64,000 nt of DNA, from contig NC_049987.1 in assembly GCF_000003815.2 (NCBI RefSeq), positions 13,987,542-14,051,541 on the forward strand, written 5' to 3'. This document shows positions 1 through 15,039 of this stretch, in pieces. Each line of letters starts with the position of its first letter. The first letter of the stretch is position 1. Made by a program: the position numbers and the translations under genes. This DNA is from Branchiostoma floridae. Its lineage: Eukaryota > Chordata > Leptocardii > Amphioxiformes > Branchiostomatidae. The notes beneath the pieces were generated by a model, which was not told where the DNA came from, ran no database searches, and saw only the letters and a program-made list of their open reading frames with translations.

Positions 1-1774
1 GTTACGATGATACCACGTTACCACACAACAAATATCACACACTTAGTAGTAAATGTTATAGCCTTGTCCCGAGGAATACAACTCATCGTCATGAACAGTT
101 GCAATATAAAAATTCATTGATTTTTCATAACTTTGATCATATCATACCAAATTGGCGTGAGCAATGGGTGCACTTGGCCAAACTACTGGTGCCATTTCCA
201 GTCACTGCTTGGTAAGCCCTTGATGGCTGAATATGCTGTTTCATACAATATTGATGCTGTACAAAACCTTGAAAGATGGAAAATGCTGGTGCAACAAGAA
301 CCTTATTACCAGCATGTCTTATTCAACGTTTCTCAAAGGTGAAATGCTTTATGATAAACTTTTATCACATAGCACATTGCAGTGCCCTAAATCAAAATTC
401 AATGGGATTCACAGCTAAAATGCTACGTCACTGGTAATCTAACACTTGTGTTCCTAACATTTTGAGATGACAAACTCAATTCTACAACAACCTTAATCTT
501 TCCAATAAAATACTATGTTATTTTTGCCTTTGTACTTCCCATTTGAATTCAATGTGCAATAGAAATGGAGACACAGTATCTAGATATAAGGTGGGAATGA
601 GAGCATACATTGTATGTAGTTGATTTCATATACATTGTCAATCTCCATATCTAGCTTTTGATGGAGCAAGTCCTATTGGTTTGTGGATGCCATCAACATG
701 TTTATCCCAAACTTGTCAATTTGTAAACCATGGCCAACGTTGATTTGATTCACCCTGACTCATCATGATTGTTGGCACAGATACATGTTGATGTTTAGCT
801 GACAAAAGGAGCAACTTGTGCGAAATCAGCTGTCATTTCCTGTGCTATACTGATTGTCGTGGCTTTCTGCCAAGTTTCAACATATAACAATCACCTTTAA
901 GTTCAGTCTTTTGGCTTGGAGATGGTTTTTAGAGGTCCTTATAATAATCACAAAAATGTTAGAGGTCCAATCAAACATAATAGCACATTCTGAACTCCAA
1001 ACTATTCAATTAGTTATAAATGTAGCTGGAGAATAAACCAATGATTTTGTGTTATTCTGGCAACTTGAAAATGAAAATTCACAGGTGTTTCATTTTCACG
1101 ACATTTTCCCCAAGTTCATTTTCACTGCAGCTGACAACACCATCTGTAGGGGTATTTTTGACTCCGAGACAACCTACACATCTGTTGGAAGAACCAAGCC
1201 TATTTGAACATGGAGTGTGAAATTCCCCAGCATTGGAGTGGATGTTGGGTTGAGAGGTTAGACACAACTGATTTAGCGCTGGCCAAACATTTTTGCACGA
1301 CCCTTGGTACTCGGGAATCATGGCACTGATATTTCACACGAGTACGCCCTCTCCTCGGATATCCAAATATGTAGTGGTACTCGTTTCTGACTAGGACGGT
1401 CTACAAGACAAGAGGAAGATTTCTTGAGTGTGCTATCTTGGCCAAGTACTCCAGCCAAGTGGTATCCAAATATGGCAAACACTTCTAACCGAGTATTATT
1501 GGAGATGTTAAAAGAACAGGACACTTTGCAAGTCACTACCATCACGCCATGTATAGTAACTGAATCACAACTTACGAGGAAGAAACAAAATAGCTTTCAC
1601 CATTCTAAGCCACAACTTTGACCTACATGGGGGATGAAAATGCTTCAGGGCACTACCAGTACCAGAGGACTGTCAGACAAAGACTACAGTGTACAATGTG
1701 ATATGAGATCAATCTAGACTCTGGCAAGAACATATTTACAAGCAATGATAGTGGTTTTAAGTTGTAATACTCAC
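1..1774. other. QKI intron 2 (partial), no exon seen
   Basis: This is AT-rich sequence to the left of QKI coding exon 2. The next expected QKI exon (KH domain, normally opening FNFVGRILGPRG after the PD of exon 2) is not visible on the minus strand, so I infer it lies beyond position 1. The open frames here are short and match no family I recognise. Confidence 0.5.
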
Positions 1775-1902
1775 GTCTGGGTGTTCTTTTACTGGCACAT
1801 ATAGTTTTTCCGATAACGTCATTGTGGGGCCGTCTGGCGCTGGAAGCTCTAGAGGCTTGGAGTTGTTCAACTTGAAGAGGTTTACCCGAACTTTGCTGAT
1901 TT
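1775..1902 (-). CDS. QKI coding exon 2 (end of QUA1, linker, start of KH)
   Basis: The acceptor TTTCTTGCAG ends at 1903 and the donor GTGAGT begins at 1774. The 128-bp exon completes the split Glu codon of exon 1 and reads EISKVRVNLFKLNN, a Leu/Pro-rich linker, then EKLYVPVKEHPD, ending in phase 0. Known QKI genes break at the same place, before FNFVGRILG. An overlapping open frame in another frame over this exon is a shadow. Confidence 0.9.
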
Positions 1903-4900
1903 CTGCAAGAAAATATGAGGAAAAGGTTAACGTTGAACACTAACAGAGCAGCTTCATACAGCATTCTTCCTAAAAGAGAAACTATCATAATTCTAAACAT
2001 CACAAATATACTAGAACACAAAGAATAAGACTTGACAATGAGCTTTAAAGTCATAAAATTAACATATTATATCAGGGCTCGAAATCCTTTCTTCTGCATA
2101 CCTGCACTGGTACCTGCACATTGAAAATTACCTGCACCAGACAAATTTTAGTTTTACTGTATTGTACTAAAATATAAACTTTAGTGACAAATGATCAATA
2201 CTACAACTGAAATGATGATTCGAGACACACAAAGATTAATATCTTTATTTCTTTTCATATTTACAACACTTGGAGTTAGAGAAGCAAATAGTCTAATCGT
2301 TATCTCAGTGTGTCCTTGTTCGACCTTCATCTTCAAAAACTGTTGATACGCGGCAATTCACAGAAAACAGCGATAAACAACAAAAATTATAGTTCACCAC
2401 ATCAATTCCACCTGCTGAAATAATACGTTCTACACTGATTAATATAATTAAGCCTGACATCGGCAATGTAACATTAACAGCCTTCCTACCTGGCTGTTCC
2501 AATGTAATATCATCAGACTGGTATCAAATTAACCTGAAGAGTCACCTTGAAATGAAGGAATCTGGCATCTACCACCAGACAAAATACAATGATAGACTAC
2601 AAATAAAATTGATTTGCCGGAAAAGAGAAACAGTTTATGCAGCATCAAAAGCGTTGACAACCTTTTAATAATAGTTGTTATTCTGCATTTACTTTCTGAT
2701 TACTCACTTTCTCAACGCTTTGATGACTTTGCTGAAAGATTGCCATTATCTTTCTAATTAGCATGCAGAAAGATACTTGTTTTTCATTTTTGAAGTGCCA
2801 TGTATTCTATTGAACATGCTGTACTGCTGTGACTTGGCATTTATGTGTTCATAACAAAGTCTCACAATGTGCAGACCAGAGGACAACAACATACTTGGGG
2901 ACAGGGAATAAAGAATGGAGGGGTGAAGCAGTAATTGACAATCTGTATGACAATTTGTTTGAACTTGACAAAATGAATGCAAAAACAAACTTCTTTTACC
3001 TTATCTCACAAATTGGGGTTTAGGAATTTTAAAATTACACATTGGTGAAAGCTTTTGTACCGCTTTTGAAACAAATCAAGATGACACAAACCAAGCGAAC
3101 AACCCGTACACAACGTGGAGCACTATTTATCAATTCCCCTTCTGAAGTGAGCAGTCGTCTGATTTCAAGGTCAAACCAGGAATTGGTTTTGAGCAGGCGA
3201 CCGAGAAGTCTAGAATTCCATTTGAGTTAGGCGAGCTAATGTGTCGTTGGGGTTCCCCGTCTCCATCAAAGGAAATGAAGACAAGCTACTTGGTGGACAG
3301 CGGGATGATCGGGCTAAATGGCCCAGGAAACTAGAGCGCCATCATCTACGCATCAGCAATTTTTTACTCTCTATGATAATGTCTGACTCTCTGCAGTGGA
3401 TTTTGGGACATGGAAGCTTTATGAAACTTTGTCAAATATGAATTCTTTTTAATTGTGATACTATATTTTCAATTTCATCACAAGCAAAATTGGCTACAGC
3501 AAAGTTTCATCATCAAGGGTTATCAAGAAAAAGCTACTTTAATCTATTTCTGTTCAAGTTCAGTGCTTAACCTTTTCAATATAGTGTAGAGGACCACTTT
3601 TCTCTTTTCATAATTCAAACTTGCTTTGATTTTTTAGCAACCCTGTTAACAACTTGTAGCTTTTTCAATACTCAAACATTCATCTTTCATTTTACATATC
3701 GAGATATCTGTGAACATATGACATTAAGATTAAAGAGGCCAACTATACAGTCACTCTAACCCAGACGAAAATGGCGCTTTTGAAGAATTTTCTCTTTTGA
3801 TGCACTCTTGTAGGGGAGCATGACGCTTGGAAAGTGGATTATGTCCATTAGGGGCCCAATGATTGTGCCATTATTGGACCACCAGGGAAATTCTCCAGTT
3901 CAGCGAACTCGTAGACTGCGGCAGATGGTGGGAAGTTGTCGCGGCGCCATTCGCGGAAGCATTATATAACAGAACGGCTTCAATTGGCGCCTGTGAATCG
4001 CAACAACAAATTGTTGACTGTCAAAAATTAGCTGACACGTACAAGGACATAACGATTTTGGTAACAGACTTTGGGGGAATTCTTTTAATTCTCGATGCAC
4101 ATTTTGAGATGGTTCAAAATGTTCATTTTAGAAATTTCTCTATCATATTCAATAGAATTTGCACCTTGAAGCTGAATGTCTGGAGTCATTGATTATGTTG
4201 ACTAGATTGGCAATTAAAATTGTTTCGAGTCATATCTTATGGAGTATGCTGTATGTACGCAAGGGTTGAAATGTATCTATGGAAACTAAAGTTAATTCAT
4301 TTCAATTTTGCATTTGGAGTGGAAAGGAGATTTTTGTGCGATATTCTAGTGGTAAACTCAAGTCCAGATCAACAGTACTGTGAACGTGATGCTTTCATTT
4401 CATGCCAGTCTTCCTTCAGTGCTGCTACAACCTCAACTATGAAAACAAGACCACCTGAAACTATCAACATAAGCATTATCAATCACCAAGTCTTCCTAAC
4501 CAACTTTTCAATGCGTGGACCACATAGGAAGGAAGTGGGAAGAAATGAAAACTTCCTGTTTTGAAAATCGGCCTTGCCCTGATGGTCCCTGACTTCTCAA
4601 CACTGTCCCATCTCCTGAGTGCCTTGTCAATTAGAGAGTTTGTAAATTCACTTTGCCAATCCTCTTTGTGGTCGAATAAAACTGTCTGTTGAGAGGTGCG
4701 ATACAAATCATCCCAACTTTGAAGGTAGTAGAGTTTTCTTTCTTAGTAATGTTCCTGTAACATAGCAGCAAAATCCATTAGACATGAGTGACACTGCAAG
4801 CTCTGGGTGACATTTTCAGCAGTATTGCGCCTGCCTGGTGTTCTCTTAATCATTGTGCAGTTTATACAGATTGTCCAATGTTCGCAGATCTCCGCACCCC

Positions 4901-7900
4901 ATCCAATGTGATGGAGTAGATTTTCAGCTAAAAAATCTACTCAAGCCTCTGGGCAGTCTGGCGATTTGAGGACTTTCTTGCTACAAATACAAACACCTTT
5001 TTAATAATTTTATTGCTTTTCAAAACTATCAACTGGCTCATTGCTGTCTTCTTTTGTATTAACATCTTCTACCTGTAATAAATATTTTTTATTAATTTCT
5101 TGAGATTGGTATTCAGAGAAAGAAACTGCCCCCAGTCAGCTATTCTACTATTCTGTTTGTTTATTTGTGTCCTAATGCTGTATTCAGTGGTGTGGCCTTC
5201 AGCCTGTATACTCCCCATATGGTTGTGCTGGGAAACTGAAGCAGTTATCCCTGGTTTCCAGTCCATGAAGGAGGTGATCCCCTGACAAATGTACTGGAAT
5301 GGTCCACAGCTGGTGCTACAGGGCTGGACTATTTACTTTGATTTGCTGAAATTTTGTATCCTGGGGATGGAAACAGTGAGAGAAAATATTTCAAGGTTTT
5401 ACGGAATTTTGTATCATATATAGAAAAGTGGCTCTCTGGTGATTAACTCTCTAAATTCTGTAAACAGACAAGGTCTTCCTCAGAGGGGCTAGGGCAAAAT
5501 TTCAAGAGCAAGCCTGTTTAGGCCACTGGCTTTAGGACTACACACTACTCACAAGATATCTGTTGAGTCATCATTGGGTACTGTCATCACTAAATGCTTT
5601 TAATCAGTTCCATCCTGTGGACACCCCATGATTCATATCACAGATCCACCATCCACACTACAGGAAAGGAACCAGTCAATGTATATTTTAATGTAATCAT
5701 CATGTAGGGGATGATTATATTGTATCCTCCTGATGCCATCCCTATTTTTTCAACCCACCAAAAAAGGGTCCATTCTTCTATTGACTCTAGTTCAAGAACA
5801 GATGATATTCATCCTGAAAACCAAAACTTGCCCAATTTAACTCCTATCTAAATTATTTTTACCCTTTGGCTTTTCAGTGATACATTTTTTGAATCTGTGA
5901 AACAGGACTGTGTGACACATGCAGTGGGTGTGTCCCCATTAAAACTAGAAACACACTGACCACTTCAAGCTTACCATTTGTTGTGAATTAAGTCCCAGTT
6001 AATCGTGTCAAAGTTTATCAACTCTGCCAGGTATTTTCCAGGAGTTCAATGACCTTCATGTTGTTATATACACCACCCCTATATTAAATTTCGTACACAG
6101 ATAACAAACTTCTGGAATTCCATATCACCAAAAATTCTCTTACAATCTACAAAAAATTCCTATTGCACAATGATACACTACTAATATCAACAGGCAAGGG
6201 ACAACACGTTGCTTGCAAATCTCTTCACCATAAGGTAGGGCAAGTGAATCTTCCCCTTATACAACACTGTAAACATAAGGAACCCATCACAGATCAGAGA
6301 TCACTTATCTGCACAACTGTAAGTCATCCTTGTGATGCCTAATCCAACAATGTTCCCTCAGGACCACTGGACTAGCAACATGCTGGTTTCCCATCAGTGA
6401 TTTCAGCCCTGAAACAGTTAACTTTGATGTCCAGCAGTTTCTCCCAATTAGAAGTCACCTGAACCCAGTTGTGGGAATTCCAGGTCATTCTTCTGACTTC
6501 AAAACCCTACAGGTTACAAAAGTGCACCATTGGGGTTTAATCAAATTTTCCCAAAGTTGGAGATGCAGTTCTAGTAAAGTTGTCTATTAGAATATGAAGA
6601 TTGTTGGCTAAGATAACACGCCATCATTTATCTTTGCATGAAATAAACTATGTTTTTGTGTACTGAGACATCCAACAATAACCACCATTGATCGCAATTA
6701 ACCACATTCATCTGATTGGTCCAGAAACTTTTTCATTAGAGTGGCATCATTATCTTGTGCAGCACACCTTTGAGGAATGGATCAGGTATATTAACTTTAG
6801 ATAATGGCTCAATAAGTAGTCAAAGAGAGTAATACTATGAACATTTATATTTTGTGTATCCTAGAAGTACAAGTACTAAAATATGAAGACATAATCCAGA
6901 CAAAATCCCAACTATTGCACCACAGTGGGACAGTTTACACAAGCCAAACAGATTACAGAAACTTGATCATCTACAGAAACTTGATCATCAGTTTACTTTC
7001 TTTGCGATTCCTTTCCCCTTCTTAAATGGGAAGCAAACATACTTTTTGCCAGTCACAAACAAAAAGATAAATCTTCACTATTGTGGGTTGCCGAACAATC
7101 TATTTCTCATGCTTTTTCGGTGCTGTTTATCTAAATCTTGGCAAACAAAGCCCCACCAAACACTCATGGTGACAATTTTGCTGTGAAGCAAGACTGAGCT
7201 GTTTGTTCAAGGGGAAACTTTCTTGAGGAGGGTGGAATCTGAGCCGTCCCCACCCAGAGTTCTCTTCCAGTTCCAACTGGCCTGCTAGGTGACCCTGGTG
7301 AGCTGGACAGTTACAACAACACCAGCTTATTTGTACTGACAGTCCCATGGCCAGGGTACACAGCATTTAATGAATGCTACCTATGTTTACATAGATTCCA
7401 ATATCAGCTGGGTTTGTCCATGTTTCTGGTAAGAAACTGACATAGTAACAGAAGAGAAGACTGAAACATTCTAACTTGTTGTTGGCACAGAATTTATACT
7501 ATTCTACTAGGATAAGGACAATTTCTCCCATTATAAAAATTACAAAACTAAGAACAAAGTATTGACTTTCTTTTGCCTAGGATTGCTTCAAGAAGTTGCC
7601 AAAACATTGACAGAAAGTTGCCATGTTATCAAATGACACATGAATGCCAACTTAATCACTTCCATATTATGAATATAAAAAAGTTATGATTGGGATTAGC
7701 TGCAAGAATGATGTGTGGATCCCTCCTGTCAGACACAAATGGGGCTAATCTCATGGATTTGGGGGATATGCTAACAGGATTGGCAATCCATTATACAATG
7801 GATAGTAAGCTTAATCATTTTATGCCCATGTTTAACACCTAACCCTTGTGGTCATGATATTGCTTAGCCATCAGTCTCAAATAAATTACTCTAAAACATT

Positions 7901-10900
7901 CTTATCAATTTGCCTATATTAATACCGTGAAAGGTTACGGCATATTTTCTAAGGGCTAAGAAGTGACCCAAGGGTGACCCATCCCTGTCAGAAACTCTCA
8001 CAATCACTGTCGCCACATTGCAATAATCCGAACCCTTCAGGCTATTAACTACCGCTATTCATTGCCTTCCAGAAACACTTGGGCAGGTGTCCCTAGAGAT
8101 GTAATGACTTCATTAACTCTGCCATCAGCCAAGGTTATCACATGGGAATGACCCAAAACCTCCACAGGGTTCACTTGAAAAGGCTGAGATATCCCAGTTG
8201 GCCCCCCTCTGATATGCTTACTGTCAATCTTGAAATAGTTGCAGTGGTTTCTATTTCTGAGGTACCTCTCTACTGTAAAATCAAAATGTGTTTGTGTGCT
8301 ACAACACTAAACTACAACAAACAGCTCACAAACTGCCTTTTTCACTTCTATCGGGTAAATCCACACGAAAATGGGTGAATTTACAGTAAACATGTGGTGA
8401 AGCTAGGATGGGTACAACATGTGGGGACATGGCAGCAGAGATGTGGCTTTGCATGATTTCCCTTGGCAATTTACAACATTCTTTCACCTCAGGGCCATTC
8501 TAACAAATAAATAACTTCTGTCTATGAACATGAAAAAAGTTGTATGACAAGAAATTGATGCAGCTTTCCTTTCCTGCATTCAAAATATGCCTGATAAATC
8601 AAAACTTCAGTTGGTGTGGCCTTTCTTTAATCACACCATACCTTAACGTTGATGCCTTGCAATCATCACTGTAAAGCTTGACTTGTGTCTTAGCTCTAGG
8701 GAGAACCCAACAACTGGAAAAAGTGTACTATTTCTGTCAAGAGGTCACTGAACTCTCCAAATTTACTGGAAAACCTCTCAGTCTATTCACATTTCCAAGA
8801 ATCCTTTTAAACAGCAGATTTTCTAGATTGCAACTGACATACACACATCTGGCCAAAATTATGTCGCTTCTGTGGAAGGTCTTTGAATTGACACTTGAGC
8901 AAGAGAATGTTTCGTCAGACTACATTTTGTATTCCAAGCATATTCAAAGATACATCATAAACTTCAGGATTATTTCACCAAGCTATCACACATTGCTAGA
9001 CACTCCATAGATTTAGCAAAGTGCAACTGGGTCTGCTTGTGATTAGCGCAGTGTATCAAAACATCTTCAATTTTACCCACCTCTGATCTAATTGGGCATT
9101 TGGCACTTTGCCTAAATGTATACCCCCTTTCCATCAATGTCCAAATCATGGAAGTATATAATGGAGCCATTCTGCCTATAAACTGAGCTAATCAAACCAG
9201 CAGTGCCCCTCCTGCGCCATCCGCCAGTTAATGAATTTAATTTACTCCCATCTGCAAAGTGTTTTGACCATATTACTGCCTCCAGATTAAATCAATACTG
9301 TTGGAGTTCAATAAAGATGGGATACAGAACCTGCTGAATGAACAAATAGATGGAGATACGACCTGTGCTCTCCTGGGCCTTTCTCCAAAACAGAAGCTTA
9401 GCTACATTGCCTAACTTCAATGTCGAGGACTGAGGATTACCTAAATGATCCAAATAGAGATATTGTTTTAAAGTGTTGATTAGTGTTATTGTGAGTTTGA
9501 AGCTATTTCAATATTGCAGATTAACAGGATGTGAGGTGGAAGATGCTGTACTGGCAACTGAAAAGACAGGACGGTAAGCTTGGTCCAAGGTCCAAAGTTG
9601 GACCCACAGAGATAGAATTGGCAAGAAATTCACAATGACTAAAACAGTGATTTCTCGTTCTGATTGTGACTTTGCCACTATGATCTAGCACAGTCTGGTA
9701 GTAATAAACCTGTACAGTCTGGTTGTAATAAAATTCTCGGTCTCCCCTACCCCTCCACCCCCACTCATTTGGGAGTTCTAGTGGACCCTCTTCCTGACCC
9801 CTGGGATAGTCCAACTCCCTGGTGGCAGGAACAGGAGGGGTGGACATCAAAGTACATACCACAGTTGAAATGTTTTCCCTCCTGATTAATGATAGCCACT
9901 GTCCCTCACCTTGTTATTGTAATAGGACCCTTATCATCTTTATTTAGACCAGATATGTGTTAATAGTAGTGGGTCACTTTCATTTCAACATTTTTAATCT
10001 GTCATCTATACTTATGGAATCTCCCCCTGCCATGATCCCTGCCAGTCAGTTTCCAAGAATATTGTCTCCTTTAGTAGATTCTGTTCCTCCTTTTCAGGTC
10101 TAGGAAAGACATTCAAAACATAGCGGACACAAAAGTTTCAGTTGGTGATTTCGGCTGATATCTTTTATCCTTCATGCATCGGATAACTCAAAAAGGAAAG
10201 CACAGCAAGACCTGGTGCTAAAAAGGGGAAAAGGAGTCATTAATTTGTTCACTTGTGATTTATGGCGCAACACATGCAACCTCCTGAAAAAATGGAAGTA
10301 CGCTAACCAACAGATATGGAATAGTAACCTTTTAGCTTGGGTTCAAACTGGTACCGCAGTCATACTAACTAGATTTTCAAATATTATGTGAGCTGGTTAC
10401 AATGTGGCTTCTGCTTGTGTACTACAACTAGTTGTACATGCCAAATATGGAAAGGGTCTATTTTTACAGTACAGAGAATCAGGATCCACTGCCCCACTAA
10501 GACCAAGGGGTAAAAGGTTCACACATGCCAGCCAAAGTTCACAGGCTACAACAAACTGCGGATCAGTCAGGACTGTCTCCATTTTGATGCTACGCTAGGA
10601 CAATGAAGGGGACCAATCAACAAAGACATACATACTATCGAGATGGCAAAAATGACCGGAGAGAAAGGCAGCTTTTTATACACAGGCTTGGAAATTTGCA
10701 ATTCTTTTCTTTCCATTCTTGCACATTTCTCCTGCGTCTGCACTCCCTGCCAGGGCAGCCACACAAACGCTTCATTGAAGCCCATTGTGCCATGCTCCCA
10801 TAGAATTCCCATTGTACCCACAACATCAAGCATTCATGGCAAAAATCCCATTTACCAGAACAATCGGACCTCCTGAACAGTAAACCACCACAAAACTAAC

Positions 10901-13900
10901 TCCACTGCATATGCACAGCTCATTTAAAAACTGTAATCCCAAAGTCCTTTCCTACTGCAAAAACACTCCGTGGAGATAAGGAAATCTGCATGTATGGCTG
11001 TTTAGAGAGTTCCTAAGGACTGTACACAGGCATCTAGCGCTTAAGTTTACACTGCTATCAAACCTAATCTAAATTGCTGGACTCAGTGTTTGCACTTGGG
11101 GGCTAGAGTAAACCTATACTGGACAAGTTTCACAATTCTCCTAGGATCGTGCAAACAAGCTTGAGATTGTAATCATAATCATCACAGCCCCTGGCCTATA
11201 CTTTACAAACTAGGTCGCAACATGTATCTCAGTTTTGGACTATCTCACAACCAACTTTGCACGGCTAATTGGGAAAATGCACACATGCACAGACATAATC
11301 AAATAAGGATTTTCTTCTGCACCAAAAGGTGCTGTTACTCATTAATAGTCTTCTCTCACAGACATAAGCTAATTACAGCACTTTAATGAATAATATTACA
11401 GCAATGTTAAATATTCATAACTAACAATACCATTCCAAAATAGAGGGGATGTGTTATTGTTTTTTTCTATGTAATACCTTCAGCACATGACCAGAAAAAG
11501 TCTGCATGAAGATGAAATAGGAATGTTTTTAATCTCTGAGGTTGATAATGGGTAAAGTCTGACCACATGTGAGCATACAGTACTATACAGTGATGGATGG
11601 TTCCCATGAGTGTCCTGGTCCCTACAATGATTTTTTCCATATGGATGAATGATCTCTACCTCCCCAGGTGGAAAACTGGAACTAAAACATTTTCCCTTGT
11701 GTTTAGATTTTAAAATCACCTGGAAGTGACTCTATGCTGTACTGTTACCATCAAGACCACATGTGACTAGGGGTGATATACATTGTGGTTGCATTTACTT
11801 CCTTCTCAACTTTTTTCCACACAGCTAACACAATTTCATAATACATATTGTCATGTCTCTCTCTCTATCCAATAAAACACTGGATTTTAATTGGTGCACT
11901 TGGGAAATTAGACACTATCTTCACACCACAAGTATGGCCAATAACAGTGGTTAACCCTGAGTACTACCATTACTGATGTTGAGGCATATCTTCTTCCTCT
12001 GGGCAGATAAATAAGGGGGCTAACTAGTTCTGTTGGTTCTAACTTCGTCAGTTACTAACAGACTACTACCTTTGTGAGGGAACTGATGCTTGAAACTCGT
12101 TACATCTGAGAGTAAGATAATTACATTCTTGTCAATCGAGAAAAGATTCAAGCAAAGGCAGCATCTTTCAGCATTTCATCTAGACCCCTGGGAAGAAAAA
12201 CAAGAGTAAGAACACAGATGGGGCCACAGTTAACAGCTCCCAGATTCCACCATTTCTTGCTCCTTTGTGAGAAGAAATCACTCAGTACACCCCAAACCCT
12301 ACACCATACCAAAGTTTGTTGACCCTGCGCCTATGCTTTGTTTATACTATGCTATAAGAACTTCTGTTTACATTAGGTGCATCCATGCTCCAATGACATC
12401 TGTTCATGTTTTCTAGTGTTAAAATATTTCAAAAGTTTACCAGGTGATTTTTCTTCCAAATTCAAAGAATAAAACGTTGCAAGATAGTAATAGTATGCCA
12501 GTGCTGAGATCTTATATATACAAAATACAGTGTACTCGCTACGCAAAGATAATCCTGTAGAATGATGGACTGTAGAAAAAGCACTAATGATTGTGATCGA
12601 TTTTGTGGCTTTTATGACTAGACCATAGGGTGTGCAGGCATGTGGTGAGAGGATTTTGATGCTGTTCAGTTGGCCGTATCAAGGGCCACTCATGGCCTGG
12701 ATATGTGCTACTCCTGGCAGCGTGCTGCTGAATTGATCATTTCATCATGCACGCAAGAGCAAACTGAAGAGCAATCCTACGTATTGTGGCCTTTGTGCCA
12801 AACACACAACTGGGACTGATTGGCAAAATTGCTCAATTTATTAAATCATGCGCAGAACACAGCAGCCAATACTTCCCGGGCCGGGGACGGTTAATTTGGA
12901 TGGGTAACCTCCAGTTATCTGGGCAGCCCTTTATGATTTACTACACTTGTGTTGGGCACAATCGATAATAAGGTTTGATCACACTGGGGAACCCCACCTG
13001 GAAGGGCCAATCACACTCTCACATATTGATTCCCATGTGCTAGATAAATAGACATTATGTACCTGCGGTTGAGTTGTCAATGCAGGACACACCAAAACCA
13101 TTGTAGGGCTAAAGCCATGGGGACAGATTGACAGCACTGTTAGTAGCAACACTGATGTAGTTACAGAAAGGGCTATTTGTATTCCAAAGCTGTTCCCAGT
13201 TTGGCATTCCCAAAGCGGTATTCCTTGTGGAGTCTGCCTTTGTTTGCTGGTAATTCAGTCTGATTCACATCTGCGAAATAGAACCGTGACTCCTTTGAAT
13301 TTGCCAACTGTTTTCTTATCAACAACTTTTTTCAACTCATCAAGAAATCAAACTTGGTGGAAAAATGCCAGATATTCAATAAACAGTTTCAAACAGATTT
13401 AACCCAAAATTTACTCAACTGTCTGTGTAAAGCTTACAGGGAGGGGGAAAAACAAACATTTGCTGGGTTGGCATCAGTCCCTTTTCGTGGGTTGGTGTGA
13501 TCCAGTGTAATTTTATCCCTTCCCAACGTCTAGTATAGGTGAGGGGCAACATCGGGAAACTGTTAGAACTTTTTTTGGTAGGTTCAAAACTTGCACTCTA
13601 TCTGCGTAGTGCCAACATGTCTGGGCAAGAGGGCTTCCTAACATCTGATCTAATACAGCAATCAATTCATAACCTAACACAACATCTGGGGCGTTCTGGT
13701 TATAAACTGTGGATATAGGGAGCACTCGGGCTGAGAAAATAAACCTGACTTGCTATGAATGCGCGATGGCTTTTGTTGTGAGTATCATGGCTGGGGGATC
13801 TCGTTTCAACATGGCAGCAGTGGACCAGGCTCTGCGCAGGAATGCCGCCAATCTGTGTCGACAACTCGCTCTCTGGCTCCCCCCTCCCCCTCCTTGGACC

Positions 13901-15039
13901 CGTTTAAGACTTCTTGTGACTGGTTTGTGTTGGAATAAGTCGATAGTTTGGTGAAATGAGGCTGTTCGGGGCTGTTTTAGGGACAGGGTGGAAGGGTGGG
14001 CACAGATTGGGAACTCGCGACCCCGTCCTCCCCCCGCGGGCATGCAGCGCCGTGGACACAGCTCACCAAAACACAGACATTCTTCCTGCGTCCATTAGTC
14101 AAAATTGGTCTGTAAACCAGCAAATGGTGTGGAAACTGGGTGCCAGATTGAAAATAGAAGTCCAACACCAGCGATCGGTGCGACGAATAATAAATTAGAG
14201 GCTGTGTTTATGCCCAAACTGCGAAGTTTTTTGACAGTTCGTTTTGGAGTCCCTCGAGGCATGTGTCGGTATTCCATCTGCTAGATGAACTGATTTTATC
14301 AACCCTCGCATTCCTTGTAACTTCTGTCCTTACTTTAACACTTGGACTACAAAAGCTGCGTCTTGAAATAATTAGATCACTGCTAGAGTGTATGTTTGTG
14401 TAACAAAAGTGCCACACATCGTAACAGGAAGGCAGACAACTTGGGGAGGGGAGTTGTGGTATCTACCACGGAAGTTGTCAAAATTCTGGAGGCGCGACTC
14501 ATTTTTTTTTCGGAGACGACCCCAACTTCCGAAAATGGCTACGCCCTGAAAACCTGCGAGAAACTCGAGAAGAACCAACCAGACGATCTTGCGTCTGTTG
14601 CTATTCTCAGAGCAGTTTTAAACGCCATACTCGACTGGCGAACTTGTCGGCAACAAATTCTTGATGCAGGCGCGTCGGAGCGCGACCAATTTCCAGCTGA
14701 CCTGGGCCAACTTCCGACGCAACTCCTCCCCCGCTGTCCGCCTCTCACTTCCCGTTCCCAAACCGACAACCACCCGGGGCAACACTTTGTACACGTCATA
14801 ACTAGCATATATTTCTTAAATTTCAACGGCATACCTTCATCCAAAAGTCGCTCCAAGTGCCGGAACATGTTGGGGACCATAGCGATGGCTTGCTTGTCCT
14901 TGATAAGCTGTGCCAAGTACTCCACCGAACTCGGGTCGGGCTCGGCTGGCTTGGTCATGTTGGAGCCGTGCATGTTCATGTTGTTCCCGATGTGGTGGTT
15001 CTGAACCAGCATCCCCGTACCCCCCGACACCACCGACAT
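1775..15039 (-). CDS. Quaking/How-like STAR RNA-binding protein, 5' part of gene (coding exons 1 and 2)
   Basis: This is the gene-level entry; the coding blocks are 14835-15039 and 1775-1902. STAR proteins of the Quaking/How family bind ACUAAY-type RNA elements and control splicing, stability and translation. The first 111 residues are present. A Met/Asn/His-rich leader of about 40 residues is followed by the QUA1 dimerisation segment (YLAQLIKDKQ...PNMFRHLERLLDE) and the linker that leads to the KH domain (EKLYVPVKEHPD). QUA1 spacing and the EKLYVPVKEHPD block match vertebrate QKI and Drosophila How closely. The KH, QUA2 and C-terminal exons are off the window. Intron 1 is 12.9 kb, with a phase-1 junction that rebuilds LLDEEISKVR exactly. 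The gene reads towards the left edge and lies downstream of PACRG in the same orientation. Confidence 0.9.
1903..14834. other. QKI intron 1 (12.9 kb), no other gene recognised
   Basis: AT-rich intronic DNA. No open frame here has a recognisable domain, good exon structure or biased codon use. The stretch 13700-14830 is richer in G+C and CpG and borders the QKI start exon, so promoter or 5' regulatory DNA is plausible there; that is inference from composition. Confidence 0.5.
14835..15039 (-). CDS. QKI coding exon 1 (start codon, leader, QUA1)
   Basis: The ATG at 15037-15039 is the first Met of the frame; the longer open frame starts at a TTG and is not needed. The exon encodes 68 residues plus one base and ends GATGAAG before donor GTATGC at 14834. 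Residues from about 42 match QUA1 of Quaking/How. The leader is longer than in vertebrate QKI and, as in How, low in complexity (Asn, Met, His). The two open frames of 200 and 106 residues overlapping it are antisense or shifted shadows. Confidence 0.9.

Noticed and set aside
13709-14043. Open frames on both strands with MAAVDQALRRNAANLCRQL and a Pro run
   Set aside because: GC-rich DNA near the QKI promoter; no splice sites, domain or homologue recognised.
14396-15004. 202-residue plus-strand open frame over the QKI start exon
   Set aside because: The right third is antisense to the conserved QUA1 exon and the rest is GC-rich promoter-like DNA; no similarity recognised.
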